Shown: in pieces, positions 23,718 through 36,015 of the stretch
How positions within the stretch are numbered: the first letter of the stretch is position 1
Layout of the letters: every line of letters begins with the position of its first letter
Assembly: GCF_023101765.2 (NCBI RefSeq)
Contig: NC_064213.1
Coordinates: 12,834,001-12,898,000 of the forward strand
Origin: Spodoptera frugiperda
Lineage: Eukaryota > Arthropoda > Insecta > Lepidoptera > Noctuidae
Direction: 5' to 3'
Length of the DNA: 64,000 nucleotides
The notes under the pieces: generated by a model
The model's input: only the letters and a program-made list of their open reading frames with translations
Databases searched by the model: none
Told to the model about the DNA's origin: nothing
Translations under genes and position numbers: made by a program

Positions 23718-23800
23718 ATATTTTGTGTCTTCTGTAGATCTTGACTTACAGGAGTTGCAGCGGTTTTAGGAGATAGTGGCAGGCTTGTCCCAATAAAAAA
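23718..23800 (+). mobile_element. 5'-truncated LINE 3' end, same family as the full-length element
   Basis: The stretch around GGAGTTGCAGCGG, then GGCTTGTCCCAATAAAAAA, matches the last 80 or so bases of the LINE at 52649-57729, with a few substitutions. It stops at the A tract. It is either a severely 5'-truncated LINE copy or a SINE that shares the LINE tail. Confidence 0.7.
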
Positions 23801-24486
23801 TACCGTTAGCCCACATATGAAAATTCGCAACGTAATAAATAATTTGGGAAAAACTCAAATAATAAATGATATGCCAGCAAAATTTGAAAAAGAAAATGTT
23901 ACCTTATGCTGTAAACAGCATAGTCCCCATTCATTGTGACCCCTCAATTCTAAGACACAACCATTACCGTAATTTTTTCAATCGTTTATAATATTAGTGT
24001 GATATCAAATTCGTCTTAAAAAAATATTCTAAATGTTAATAATTATTTGATGCCGACTGTACATAAATGTAGACACTGGCACTATCTCGGTCCCTAAAGT
24101 ATCGTAAGTGTTAACATTGTGGAATATATCGGATTTCCTCTTGTTGTTCTTGAAGATAATAGGTTTCAGTTTAATTTTCTCATCTTTTGTTAAAATAGTT
24201 CTAGTATGTAAAGTGAGATTTATTTCCTAATTTTAATAGCCTTATGTAGAAAAAGAAAACTTTATTAATGTTAATGTAAACTGCCGTTTAGTAGCCTATT
24301 TGCAAAAATAAAAACGTTTCTTTTTATGTTTTTGATTTTTGAACATTTTAAATAACGTAGGACCTAGGTATATTTAAATTAAACGCGCTACGTCTTTGTT
24401 TATCAATTTGAACAATAAATACCTTATTATCACACCATAAGTAAGCAAGTCAGTCAAGTCAATTAATTTTATTTTAACTACTACCA

Positions 24487-24560
24487 GGTTGTTGTGCTAC
24501 GATGCTACGACATGACGCTACGCCGTAGCATGCGTAGCACACGTAGCACGTATAGATCTC
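24487..24560. repeat. GCTACG/CGTAGC repeat cluster
   Basis: GTGCTACGATGCTACGACAT, GACGCTACGCCGTAGCATGC and GTAGCACACGTAGCACG pack direct and inverted copies of a 6-base word, giving a strong cruciform potential in AT-rich surroundings. Confidence 0.5.
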
Positions 24561-24824
24561 AGACCAGCGGTTATACATATGGTACCATACCTTTTTAACT
24601 ATTTAATGTGATTTAAATTAATAAGTAAGAACATTTCTAGAGCCTAGTTTTTATTCTAAACCACTTAAATTTTACATAAAAAAGGAATGTAAATTGTTTG
24701 TAGAAATCGAAAACTTTTTAATGCAAAATGAGTGTCAACTTAAGTTTTCTATTTCCATAGCAAATAAGAAAAGATTCAAATTGAATAGTGAATGATTACT
24801 GACACTTCTGTTTAACTCAGTGTA

Positions 24825-25070
24825 TATTAATTATATGTACTTTCTAAGACTATTTATACACCACTGACCAACGGTGAAGGAAAACATCGCGAGGAAACCT
24901 GGGCTTATGCTTTCTAATTATAAGTTGCAAAACAACAACCCGCATTACGCAAGCGTGGTGATTAATAATTAATAAATTGATATATGCTCAAACCTCCGTG
25001 TGAGAAGCGACGTTTGGTCAGCAGTGGATACTTATAGGCATTTGATGGTGATGATGATGATGATAGTAAT
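24825..25070 (+). mobile_element. RTE-type LINE 3' end
   Basis: CCACTGACCAACGGTGAAGG, GCGAGGAAACCTGGGCTTAT and GCGTGGTGATTAATAATTAA are followed by CAGCAGTGGATACTTATAGG and a GATGAT microsatellite (25047-25066) typical of these tails. Confidence 0.58.
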
Positions 25071-25147
25071 TATACTTTTACCTTTATTAATGAAACCTCT
25101 ATTCTATTTGCCATCCACCATATTTTTTCATGCTTACCTCTTTTTTA

Positions 25148-25270
25148 AAAGAGGAACATCATTCAATTACTTCTCCCGCCTTGGGCGAGGCAAGAGAGAG
25201 TGACAAAAAACCACCCCGTTCCATTTCCTACTTTTCGAACCGAAGCCCCAGTAAGTCCGCAGATCCAAAT
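25148..25270 (+). repeat. Family B, diverged
   Basis: CTCCCGCCTTGGGCGAGGCA and AAAAACCACCCCGTTCCATT are clear; the middle has small deletions. Confidence 0.55.
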
Positions 25271-25759
25271 CCTTGGATGCTTAGAAGACGAAATATAATA
25301 TACACGTAAAAAAGACATTAAAATCCAATTAATATTTCTATCTAACATATAAAGACAAATAACATCGTTTAAACCGTTTTATCTAATCAGATAAGCGTCC
25401 AATTTTGTTTAGCTGAAAATTCCACTCGTTTCCTTTTAAATATAACTTTTAATACCATTCGATTTTGAACTCTAAGCCGTATGTGATAGAGAGCATGATA
25501 TATATCAAGGTTGGTCTAACCAGAAATTACAGCAATCTAAACTTTAATTCTTGAGGAATATGACACATAATTGATTGCGCCATTTTGGACCGTTACCAGC
25601 ACTTCACATTAATTAGTACTTCAAGTTTAATGGGTTTTAAAACCAATTTATTTATGAAGGCTAAAATTTTCGTTAGTAACCATTTGATGTAGTAGAAAAG
25701 ATTTTGTTTAGATTTGTAGGTACTATGTTGTAAAAAAATTATGACAATTTTAGTTACTG

Positions 25760-25861
25760 ACGTATTGCCTCGATGGTGGAGTAATTTTGAGTACGACCAC
25801 CTAACAAGGAGTTTCAGGTTCGATTCCCGAGTTGGACAAAGAATTAGTGGGTTTTTTGTCT
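25760..25861 (+). mobile_element. SINE family D head with an internal insert
   Basis: TATTGCCTCGATGGTGGAGT and B box GGTTCGATTCCCGAG are recognisable. The region between them is longer than in other copies. A second head in inverse orientation starts directly after it. Confidence 0.45.
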
Positions 25862-25925
25862 GGAATCGAACTCGATACCACTTGCACGACAGTCGCACTT
25901 GCAATTACTCGACCAACACGAGCCA
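25862..25925 (-). mobile_element. SINE family D head, inverted partner
   Basis: On the minus strand CTCGTGTTGGTCGAGTAATT, then AGTGGTATCGAGTTCGATTC, gives A- and B-box-like parts. It forms a head-converging pair with 25760-25861. Confidence 0.4.
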
Positions 25926-26146
25926 TTTTTTTATAATTTTTTTGGTTACACCTAATCTGGAACTGAATTCAGTAAATGTTTCGCCCTCTTTGTAGTTGAA
26001 CTCATAACAAAACAATTGAAACATAAATGTTGCTTTGCATAAAGTTTATCTCTGCTTCTCTTTTCAGAATTTAGAAGGCGCGACGTTATGTGTGTACGTT
26101 GTTCTAACACAGAACAAACTTTAACATTTATCAAGATCTAACGAAA

Positions 26147-26296
26147 ATGGCGACTGAAAAGAATGAGTTTTCAGGTCTTGTACAACACTTATCAGCAAAA
26201 ACTTCAGCAATATTTCAGAGGGCAAAGCAAGATGGCGCCCTGAAACGCATTCACCCCAGTCTCGATCGTTTCTTAAAGGAAATGATCGGAAAATGA
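26147..26296 (+). CDS. Candidate 49-residue small ORF
   Basis: The ATG has a good context (A at -3, G at +4) and the ORF encodes a hydrophilic 49-residue peptide starting MATEKNEFSG and ending RFLKEMIGK, with a helix-prone Lys/Arg/Gln-rich centre and no Cys. No signal peptide or membrane segment is visible. I recognise no family. An open frame of this length is not rare by chance in 64 kb, so it may be spurious. A perfect palindrome (ATTGGAAAATTTTCCAAT, 26309-26326) follows the stop. It could also be one exon of a longer gene. Confidence 0.22.
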   Translation: MATEKNEFSGLVQHLSAKTSAIFQRAKQDGALKRIHPSLDRFLKEMIGK

Positions 26297-26578
26297 AAAT
26301 ATAATTTCATTGGAAAATTTTCCAATTTCCTACTGTATAAGTAAAGGCGCATTTTTTTCCGTTTTCCTCATTTACATTTACAGTTTGAATAAAATTATTT
26401 GTTGATGGCTTTGGTATCCATTAATTTGTGTATTTGAATTAATTTGATTGGTTTAATTGAGGTCGTAATGAAGTGTAGTTTTAATTCTCATTAATTTAAA
26501 ATAGATGAATATTCGTAATCAACCCACTAGTCAGTGATACTTTGAAAAGAATAATACCGCTGCCAGATATATTGGTGA

Positions 26579-26789
26579 CTAGCTACTTCCGCGCGGTTTT
26601 ACCCGCTCTGCTCGGCTCCTATTAGTAATAGCGTGATGTTTTATAGCCTATAGCCTTCCTCGATAAATGGACTATCCAATACAAAAAGAATTATTCAAAT
26701 CGGACCAGTAGTTCCGGAGATTAGCGCGTTCAAACAAACAAACAATCAAACAAACAAACTCTTCAGCTTTATAATATTATTAGTATAGA
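26579..26789 (-). mobile_element. Short complete Helitron, Lep1-like
   Basis: On the minus strand it starts TCTATACTAATAATATTATA and ends CGCGGAAGTAGCTAG, flanked by A and T as expected. At 211 bp it holds only the family's usual noncoding phrases, such as AACGCGCTAATCTCCGG. It has no coding capacity. Confidence 0.82.
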
Positions 26790-27869
26790 TATTCCAGTAA
26801 ATCGCACGAAGTGTTTTGCTTCGAGTTTCATTATGCGAACCGCTAAGGAAATTTCTATTCCTTAGCGTTTCCTTGCCGAAGTTTGTGTTTTCTGTAAAAT
26901 ACAACTTGGGTGTCTTCGAATCCTGAGTGAACAGGTTGCCCATAGGTAGGCGTACTCCATCGTCGGCCACATCATCATTTACCACCAGGCAAGATAGTAG
27001 CCAAACGCCATTCTATTAAATATAAAAAGAAAATTTAATAATAATGATAGAGTTTCTAAATTATTTTTCTCCATACGAATTAATATTTTACAACGAGCAC
27101 CTAGCACCAATGACGGATAAAATTAGTAATACCTTCATTGAATTATGTCCCTTTCCCAGTCAAGTTTAGGTACGTTCCTCTATGTATATGTCCCGAAATA
27201 GCGCCGTGAACAAACTGTTGACCTGCAAAAGTGTGTGGGAGTACACCCACACATTCTTATCGATAATAATATTTGTATAGGCGAATATTTTTTGTGTAAT
27301 TGATGGCAACGATGTTCTTTTTAGAATAACATAACATTAGGCATTTTTGTACCCCTGTTTGAAGACATAAATGCACATTATTAAATGCGTATTGTAACAC
27401 TCTCTATTAGCGGTTGTCTTATAAGTCAAGACAGAAATGCACATTATTAAATGTGTATTATAACACTCTGTCTTAGCGGTTGTCTTATAAGTTCCATGTA
27501 ATAGTGAGTGAGCCTATTTGCCGTATACTGGGCACAATAAACCAATGAATTTATTTTTTGTTAATAGCTATAAAATAACACTTTATACGTCAAAGTTATT
27601 TGTAGAAATCTAGATGAGTTCGGCATTTCCTTACGGACTACTTCTAAGAACAAATTCCAAAACAAACTCAGAGGTCATTGACTCTTTCAAAGTCCAGACT
27701 TAAATAAAAAAATAATTGTGTAAACCGCGCAAGTTCGTCCTCTATTGATATTTTGAGGAAAGAACTACAACAGATTTAGCAGACCAGTCCTGACGGTATT
27801 TTTTTTTTTCCGTTACTAACACTGCTATAATTCGTGTACTTACTTTCTCGCTGCCGCTTTTTTCGGTTA
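26790..27869. other. No gene seen apart from the 66-bp tandem
   Basis: Contains the tandem duplication at 27363-27495. 25271-25759 and 26297-26578 are likewise empty of supported features. Confidence 0.45.
27363..27495. repeat. Direct tandem duplication, period 66 bp
   Basis: AAATGCACATTATTAAATG starts at 27369 and 27435. Both units end TAGCGGTTGTCTTATAAGT. A few substitutions separate them. Confidence 0.75.
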
Positions 27870-28028
27870 TTCGAAATTTTCTCAGTAGTAGCACGGAGGC
27901 TAGAATGGTGCCTGGTATATGGCAATAGGCACACCCCCTTTTACATGGGACTTATAACACAAATGGTGAAAAGTGGGTATAATGTGCACCTCTGCCTACC
28001 CCTTCGGGGATAAAAGGCGTGGCGTTGC
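27870..28028 (+). mobile_element. SINE family D, 3' part
   Basis: TCTCAGTAGTAGCACGGAGG, AAATGGTGAAAAGTGGGTAT and CTGCCTACCCCTTCGGGGAT form the body and tail of family D without the tRNA head. It ends just before the minus-strand open stretch at 28040-28219. Confidence 0.65.
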
Positions 28029-28039
28029 AAGCAAAACTT

Positions 28040-28219
28040 TTAAGCGTATAATATTTTGTGGTATAACTCGTACAAGATGTTTGCCCAAAGCAACATGACA
28101 TCTGTCTCGAATCGTGTCGAACTGTCGACGGCAATCAGACAGTCTGGATCGTTAGCATCAAAGAAGATCTTGTCATATATGCGATCTGTAGTGAACAGAC
28201 ACACTAACGAGTTTGTCTG
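28040..28219 (-). CDS. Candidate exon or gene relic, 59 open codons
   Basis: The minus strand is open between a TAG (28222-28220) and the TAA at 28042-28040. Codons ending in G or C are more common than the AT-rich background predicts, and the peptide (TTDRIYDKIFFDANDPD...TRFETDVMLLWANILYE) has a mixed, globular-looking composition. An AG at 28218-28217 and a GT at 28073-28072 (GTACGAG) could bound an internal exon of 143 bp. I recognise no domain. It lies directly beside SINE family D DNA, so it could equally be part of an unknown transposable element. Confidence 0.28.
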   Translation of the reverse strand, partial: QTNSLVCLFTTDRIYDKIFFDANDPDCLIAVDSSTRFETDVMLLWANILYELYHKILYA

Positions 28220-28951
28220 CTACTTACTGAATGTCTGTGCTTTTAAGTGATGTTTAAGTAAGTACAGACGCTAAGTTGATCAAACTTGTAATTAAAATGT
28301 AAAGTCACATCTTTTCTTTACCCTAGTTTTTAAAATGCTCTATAAGACGTAGAATAAAGACAATAGGCTAGTTTCCTACTAGAAAACTTCAATACTTTTT
28401 TGAAACGTGAAAATAAAAATATTTTCTATGAATTTTGTGTATGAAATAATTTATTAGGCCGTCATCAGATTTTCAAGTCAAAAAAGTAATCGTAAAGTAA
28501 GTAAATCATCAAATGTATAAAGTATGATTATTTTATTGTATTGAAATGTCGAAACGATCTATTTTTGACGGAGAAAACTATGATACGTTTTATGAAAACC
28601 CTTAAAAAACTATTCAATCAATTAACTATAAATATCTACCATAACTACTAAACCCTTACACATCAATACTATCACACTCAACACACAAACAAGAGTAAAA
28701 AACATGACAAAACTGAAAGAGCATACAAACAACAACATTCATAGTGCTCTGAAACTGAAAACTGAAATAAATATTTACAAAACGAATGCTACGAGTACAC
28801 AATTGTACAATGTTTTGTAGAAACAATAAACGGACTTGAATAAACATGTTATTGTAAATAAGAACGTGGAAACGAAAACAATGTAATTGTTTTATACTAG
28901 GTTTAGACTGTGACTTGGTTTATGTAAAATTGACGTGAAATACATTTTAAC
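28220..28951. other. No gene seen
   Basis: AT-rich with no supported feature. Confidence 0.45.
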
Positions 28952-29112
28952 CATGGAAGAGCCATGCTTCGGCACGAATGCGCCGGCTCGATTGGAGTGA
29001 TACCACGGCCACGCGGAAAACCGACGTGAAACAACACTTGCTTGCACTTGCTCTTTGTGTTTTGTTGTGTAAGTGAGATTACCCAAGGCCCAATTACCCC
29101 CCTTCCCAATCG
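28952..29112 (-). repeat. Dispersed repeat family A, partial
   Basis: GGAAGAGCCATGCTTCGGCA, GGAAAACCGACGTGAAACAA and the CCCAATTACCCCCCTTCCCA run match the first half of the reverse element. A further scrap of the same family is at 29217-29262. Confidence 0.6.
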
Positions 29113-29262
29113 TCTTAATCCATAAATGATATTTATTTTGCAAGTAGGTTACAATGTAACTCTTTTACACGTCAATCTCTTAAATAGCTAGATGAGGTCG
29201 TCATAATCATGGATTGAGAATTGGGGAATCTCCCAACAACCCTCAAATTCATGTCCTGATAA

Positions 29263-30881
<1,619 letters not shown>

Positions 30882-32750
30882 GTATTGACTATTAACCTTA
30901 ACGTCTCATAAATCAGCATCCTACACACTAACATTACAAGACAAACATTATTTGGAAGGTTCAGGCTCTTAAACTATTATCATAGAACAGAGTAAGTAGA
31001 GAAAGTTGCTCTAGCTCGTAGAGTACGTAGCGAGTGTTGCTCTACTACCGACGATTGCTGTACCGGTGTTGTCGCATGAAATATGTATGTAATTACGTTA
31101 TGTATGTATATTGTTACGCCCGCTGTGACTGTGGTTGTGTTGCTTCGGTTTGATTTTATTGATTGTTGACGAATTTTGATGTTTGACAGTTTTGTATTGC
31201 ATACGCATTTTGATACTAGAAGTACAAACACGCTGTATAATGAGATAAAGATAATTATATTTACTCGCAAATATGGGTACAATACAGGTGACACAGATTC
31301 ATGTTAATGGTTCAGCCATATTATGCCATGAAGGCATGCTAATTTTAATAGTAAGTACTTACAAACTAAAAACTAATAATTAAATCTAAGTCGAACAAAA
31401 ACTATAGATTATTTATTACCGTGCATTACTATAGATTTTCAAAGAATCTAAAAACTGAATTATAGTAGAGATTAAAAACAATACTTCGCATAACCCGGTA
31501 ATTGAATCTAAAACGTACGCACCACTCGTATACAACCAGACAAGTGAAACAAACCGACAAAACTAAAAAGAATCATCTGGTATATATACATATGAAATTT
31601 TTCGTGTGTCAACAATCTTTTTGGCGACCATTTGGCTCCGACAAAGAGGCCATATCTTTTAGGTACAGACTAAACATAAAATTTTATTCGGACCCCGAGG
31701 ACATTGGGTACACGCGTCATTTTGCTGTCTATGGCTCGCCGGTAGTTCTACGGTTTTAAAAATAGAATCTTATGAGGGGGAAACGTTGTGAAGTGGTTAT
31801 TTTTTCCGTTCGTTGGTTTAAGTGAAACTCTTTTGTTTGTCTATTTTTTTATTTTTAGGTGGTAGCAGATTTTTTTTATATGTTGTGTTTTGTGGTTGCA
31901 ATGTAAATGAATGATTAAATAATTATTTAAATTGTCATTATAAGAGAATACTGACTAATTTTTATTTTAATGTCCGTCTTGTAAATAATATTAAAACGTT
32001 AGAGACGTATATTTTGTTTTCTTGCGAAAACAAATACTTTTGAAGATATATTGGTTTGAAATAATGCGTGTCGTCAATGCTTGATACATTTTATACGTAG
32101 AAATGATGTATTTGCTGCCACACAGGACCTTTGATTCGTTTTATCCAGGTATTTTTATCTTATATAATATTCTTTTCATTTCTTAGCTGACAGACTAAAT
32201 AGATTTTTAATTTTCGTACCCTGTCACAATCCATATAAACCATAATAACACACAATCCATAATATTTCAGCTTAATCAAGCGTAGTTTAAGTTATTAATC
32301 GACATTTTTAACAACCTCAACTTTACTACCAAACTTTAGTCCAACGGTGCACTACACTACAATTGAAGCCCACATTAAACATTCACACAAACATATAATT
32401 CAACCAAGAACCCACTTCCATAAAATCACTCAGTCCTGTGGTTCAGTTAAACTTACCTCATGAGATTTAGGTAGCCTATACGATATTCCTAGGTAGTATT
32501 TGTGATGTGGTCTGGACTGCGGCTAGGCTGAATAATATCGTGCCTTGGCCTTCTATACGTCAAACGTGAGGATTATGCCTAATGCCTTTGCCTGCTCTGA
32601 TGTTGAGCTTTGTGTCTGTGGTTTTGGACCGTGATTAGTTGTATGAATAGTGAATTTGTTTTGTGTGTGTGTGTGTGGTTGGATATGTGTTTGTAATTTC
32701 TTAATTGAAAAGTTTGTAGCTTCTATGCTTCTATTAGCGGTTTAAAAAAT
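30882..32750. other. No certain gene
   Basis: Holds the candidate ORF at 31502-31759 and a short (TG)n run at 32663-32676. The rest is AT-rich and unrecognised. Confidence 0.45.
31502..31759 (+). CDS. Candidate 85-residue ORF of unknown nature
   Basis: The second half reads FVCQQSFWRPFGSDKE then SFRYRLNIKFYSDPEDIGY and is more protein-like than the first, which is rich in Thr, Lys and His. No domain is recognised. It stands alone, with no repeat family identified under it. It may be a fossil of an element gene or chance. Confidence 0.18.
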   Translation: MNLKRTHHSYTTRQVKQTDKTKKNHLVYIHMKFFVCQQSFWRPFGSDKEAISFRYRLNIKFYSDPEDIGYTRHFAVYGSPVVLRF

Positions 32751-32892
32751 TGACTGCCTCGTTGGTAGCAAGTGCGAATGGTGGACAAGGGGTCTCGGGC
32801 ACGATTCCCGGGTCGGGAAAAGTATTACTGCGCTTTTGTCAGGTTTTTGAAACTTTCTCAGTAGTGGGACGGACGGAGTCTGGAATATGATA
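32751..32892 (+). mobile_element. tRNA-headed SINE, family D, 3' truncated
   Basis: GACTGCCTCGTTGGTAGCAA, the B-box-like GGGCACGATTCCCGGG and a body with CAGTAGTGGGACGGACGGAG match family D. The CTGCCTACCCC tail is missing. Confidence 0.65.
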
Positions 32893-33436
32893 GATGACTT
32901 ATTTTTATTTTAATGTCCGTTTGGTAGATTATTTTAAAATGTTTGACACATATTTTAAAATTACTTTCTTATTTTTACATTACTGGATCTTGACTATACT
33001 TAATTAGAAAAATATGTTTCCATTTATTGATTAAATTTCAAACATATCCTAAGAAATAAACCACTTATTAAGACATACTTAACGAAACCAATCGAAGATT
33101 ATCGCCGCAAATTCACCTGACCTGGCTGTAAAGCCAACATACATGTCATAACCTGGCGCAGCACATCAAAGTATCCATTAAAGATAAGCTACACTCTATG
33201 ATAGCGGTTTGATGGCTCGAGGCGTAAAACACGGCGTTTTTAGATTCTCCGTGTCGAGTGTCGTAAAGCTGCCGTAGACTACCTCGTGTGAGATACACTT
33301 ATATGTAAGATGTTACTGGTTTTAAAGGTTAAAGGTAATTTGTAAAGAGCATTGATCTTGGTACCTATATGTAATTTTAGGAGCATGTCGGTAAAATACC
33401 GTTTTTTTCTAGTTTCCGGGAGTACTACGGAATTAA
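32893..33436. other. No gene seen
   Basis: A CpG-richer patch at about 33205-33300 (CTCGAGGCGTAAAACACGGC) is open in one minus frame for about 45 codons, without a recognisable product. Confidence 0.4.
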
Positions 33437-33628
33437 CTAAAAATCACGGTTTACTTCCGTAATTTAATGGAGAAAAGCCACAGCTACATCACGCAGCCTA
33501 TTGGCAATCCTCAGTAGGCGCGACGTCACTGCGTCTGTGCACGCTGCTCATGATGAAGCGTTCCTCTGTGACTCGAAACTAGTAGAGCTATTTTCCATTA
33601 ATATACGTGAGTAAACCGTGATTTTTAA
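33437..33628. mobile_element. MITE with TTAA duplication, piggyBac-like
   Basis: CTAAAAATCACGGTTTAC at the left and GTAAACCGTGATTTTTAA at the right form inverted ends. TTAA sits outside at 33433-33436 and 33629-33632. The middle has CGCGACGTCACTGCG and CTCATGATGAAGCG. It is the longest of four copies in the window. Confidence 0.7.
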
Positions 33629-34159
33629 TTAATTTAGTATGTCTCAAGATAGTTATCATAAAAAATATGACCTGAATATAATTCGGGAAAAGTCACATTG
33701 GTAGGTTTCCACCCACCCTCATGCATGCGAAACGGGCATCATAAACCTTCGGGCCACCACGACAATATTTTTTATTTCGTGTATTGTGACACGAAATAAA
33801 AACCATTCACGACACATAAGTCAAAACCTCCTCCATATCATATATAAGGATACCATTCCATTTTTCTTCCCAAGGTTAACTTAACTTAATCCTATTTCTA
33901 TATAAGGCTATAGAATAGCAAAACCTCCCTTATTTAATATGATAAGCCTACACTACATCATATACCAGCTCCCTTTAACACGAGACACAATAGCTCTGAC
34001 AATTTGTCTTCGAAATCCTGAGGAATGACGTCATATCAGTAAGCCTCACTCACTAGACATATCTCAGGTATATTGGTACATTAATATTAGGTGTGTGCGT
34101 GGGGTGTAATATTATGGCTTTTGTTTTGAAATGGTATACAGGAACCTTTTTTAAGGGGA
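33629..34159. other. No gene seen
   Basis: Only the dispersed scrap near 33700-33775. 34411-34790 and 34993-35754 are also empty apart from the inverted repeat at 35545-35572. Confidence 0.45.
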
Positions 34160-34410
34160 GAAAATCATTCAATGACTTCTCAAACCTTGATTGAGGTGAG
34201 AGTGAGTGTCAGGCTCTTACTGACTAAAGTCCACCCCGTTCCTACTCCTGCTCTTCGAACTGGAGCTACGGTAACCTGCTAGGTAGTCCGCAGTTCTGGG
34301 TCAGGCATAGCCATACTAGGCCCCATATTGATGGTCTGATGGCTCTTTGAAGCGGCCTGGGGGCGGATGAGACTGGTTCTGGTCAGGTGGCGAGCTACTC
34401 TTGCTCGCCA
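34160..34410 (+). repeat. Family B, long copy
   Basis: GAGTGAGTGTCAGGCTCTTA, CTACTCCTGCTCTTCGAACT and TCAGGCATAGCCATACTAGG are followed by GGTCTGATGGCTCTTTGAAG, CTGGTTCTGGTCAGGTGGCG and CTACTCTTGCTCGCC. It shows the 3' half missing from most copies. Confidence 0.62.
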
Positions 34411-34790
34411 GTTTGCCGCAGTGTTTACTACCTAATACCTACCCCTTTACGGATTATATACAAAATATATAATCTCTACGCATCTCAAAAGTCTCTATAT
34501 AATATTAAAAGTTGTTTCTTTCGTTCAGTTCGTAATGTAAGTACGGGAGTTGGAAACTTCGTTGGTACTTGTGAAACTCATGCATAAAGAGGTTTCAAAA
34601 GTTGGGTTATTTGACTAACATAGTTTAGGGTTGTACTTACTAGTTTTATTTTATTTTTGCGTAGTATTAACGTGGTTGTTTATGTTAGAAGGGGTATAGA
34701 AGAGGTAGGGGTAGTGTAAAGATGGTGTTTATTTTTGTCTAAGGAAGTCACAGTACCTATCTATTTACTTCTGGAAAAAAAAACTTGTAG

Positions 34791-34992
34791 TTTTTTTAAC
34801 GTTGGGACTAACACTAGGATTTTCATCTGTGTCATGGGTGCGTTTACAAACATACAAGTTCACGGACACATGACACCCAGACCCGAAACAACAATTTGTG
34901 TAACACACAAAGAGTTGCTCCGTGCGGGAATCTAACCCGCTACACGCTGCGTGACAGCCAATTGCCCAATCAACGCGCCAATCCTGCAGTCA
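34791..34992 (-). mobile_element. SINE family C, minus strand
   Basis: The plus strand shows the mirror order: CACTAGGATTTTCATCTGTG, the GGGTGCGTTTACAAACATAC body, AGAGTTGCTCCGTGCGGGAA and the head up to CAATCCTGCAGTC. Confidence 0.65.
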
Positions 34993-35544
34993 AACTTGTA
35001 ATTTCTATCAGTACCATAACAATTTTTTTACGTTCGGGGTATCAAACAAAAACCAACCGACCGAACCGAAAATAATTACTACTCTTTATTAACATAGGTA
35101 GTTAATTATATTACCGTACCTATTGTTAGACTTTGCAACAGTTTCAACTGACCTACATAAACATACTACGAGCACTTTACTAATTCTCCCATTCACATCC
35201 AGATATATTATACAGGTCACCCATTCACAAACCAACTATCTCCAACATATTACATGTTCAAAACAGTTAGTACACAATTTCTATCACTTAAACTTCAAGT
35301 TTTGAGCCCAACAACCTAAACGTTATTATAATAATCAAATTCCTTCAAGATTATAATCATATCCGTAATGCGGTTTTCTTGCCAATATTAATTTCCATAC
35401 TAAAACTCCAATTTACATCATCTATCTCTTTCTTACACTAAAATTTCTATAAGAAAAGACAGAGATAAAACGATGTCTGGTGATACAGCGCTTCGAAATT
35501 GTCAAGTCATAAGGATAATTAGTCTGTTTAATGACGTAATAAGA

Positions 35545-35572
35545 AGCGGAATGTTAGATCTTACATTCCGCT
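35545..35572. repeat. Small perfect inverted repeat
   Basis: AGCGGAATGT and ACATTCCGCT are exact inverses around TAGATCTT. Confidence 0.55.
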
Positions 35573-35754
35573 AGGTTAGGTTATAAATTGTTATGTAGAA
35601 TTTGATATTTTGTACAAGGATTCATCAGTTTAGTGCCTTGTAATCTGAGACTCTGGTTCAGACGTTCCCATCTTAGGTAACATACTCCCAAATTGGTATA
35701 TTTAGGGCTTAGTTATAGATACGTAGTAGCGGTCCGCAGGTTTAATACGCCCCC

Positions 35755-36015
35755 GTCTCATGCCCTCGTCCTTCCTCGAAACCACCAACCGCAAGTACCA
35801 ATGTTACTTTTCCCGAGTTAAATGTAATTTCTAAAATTATTTAGATACCTTCATAAAAAGACACCTTCCGAAAAGATCATAAGGAAACCTGGGCTTATAT
35901 TTTCTAATTATAAATTTGAAATCGCCAACCTGCATTGATTAAGCGTAGTGATTAATGCTCAAATATTCTCCGTGTGAAATGAGGCCTTTGATCATCTGTG
36001 GCCACTAATAGTTTA
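35755..36015 (+). mobile_element. RTE-type LINE 3' end, longest copy
   Basis: CGCAAGTACCAATGTTACTT, AAGGAAACCTGGGCTTATAT, CTAATTATAAATTTGAAATC and a TTCTCCGTGTGAAATGAGGC end give the order seen in several copies here. The 3' ends of lepidopteran RTE elements and their derived SINEs look like this. There is no reverse transcriptase sequence in it. Confidence 0.55.
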
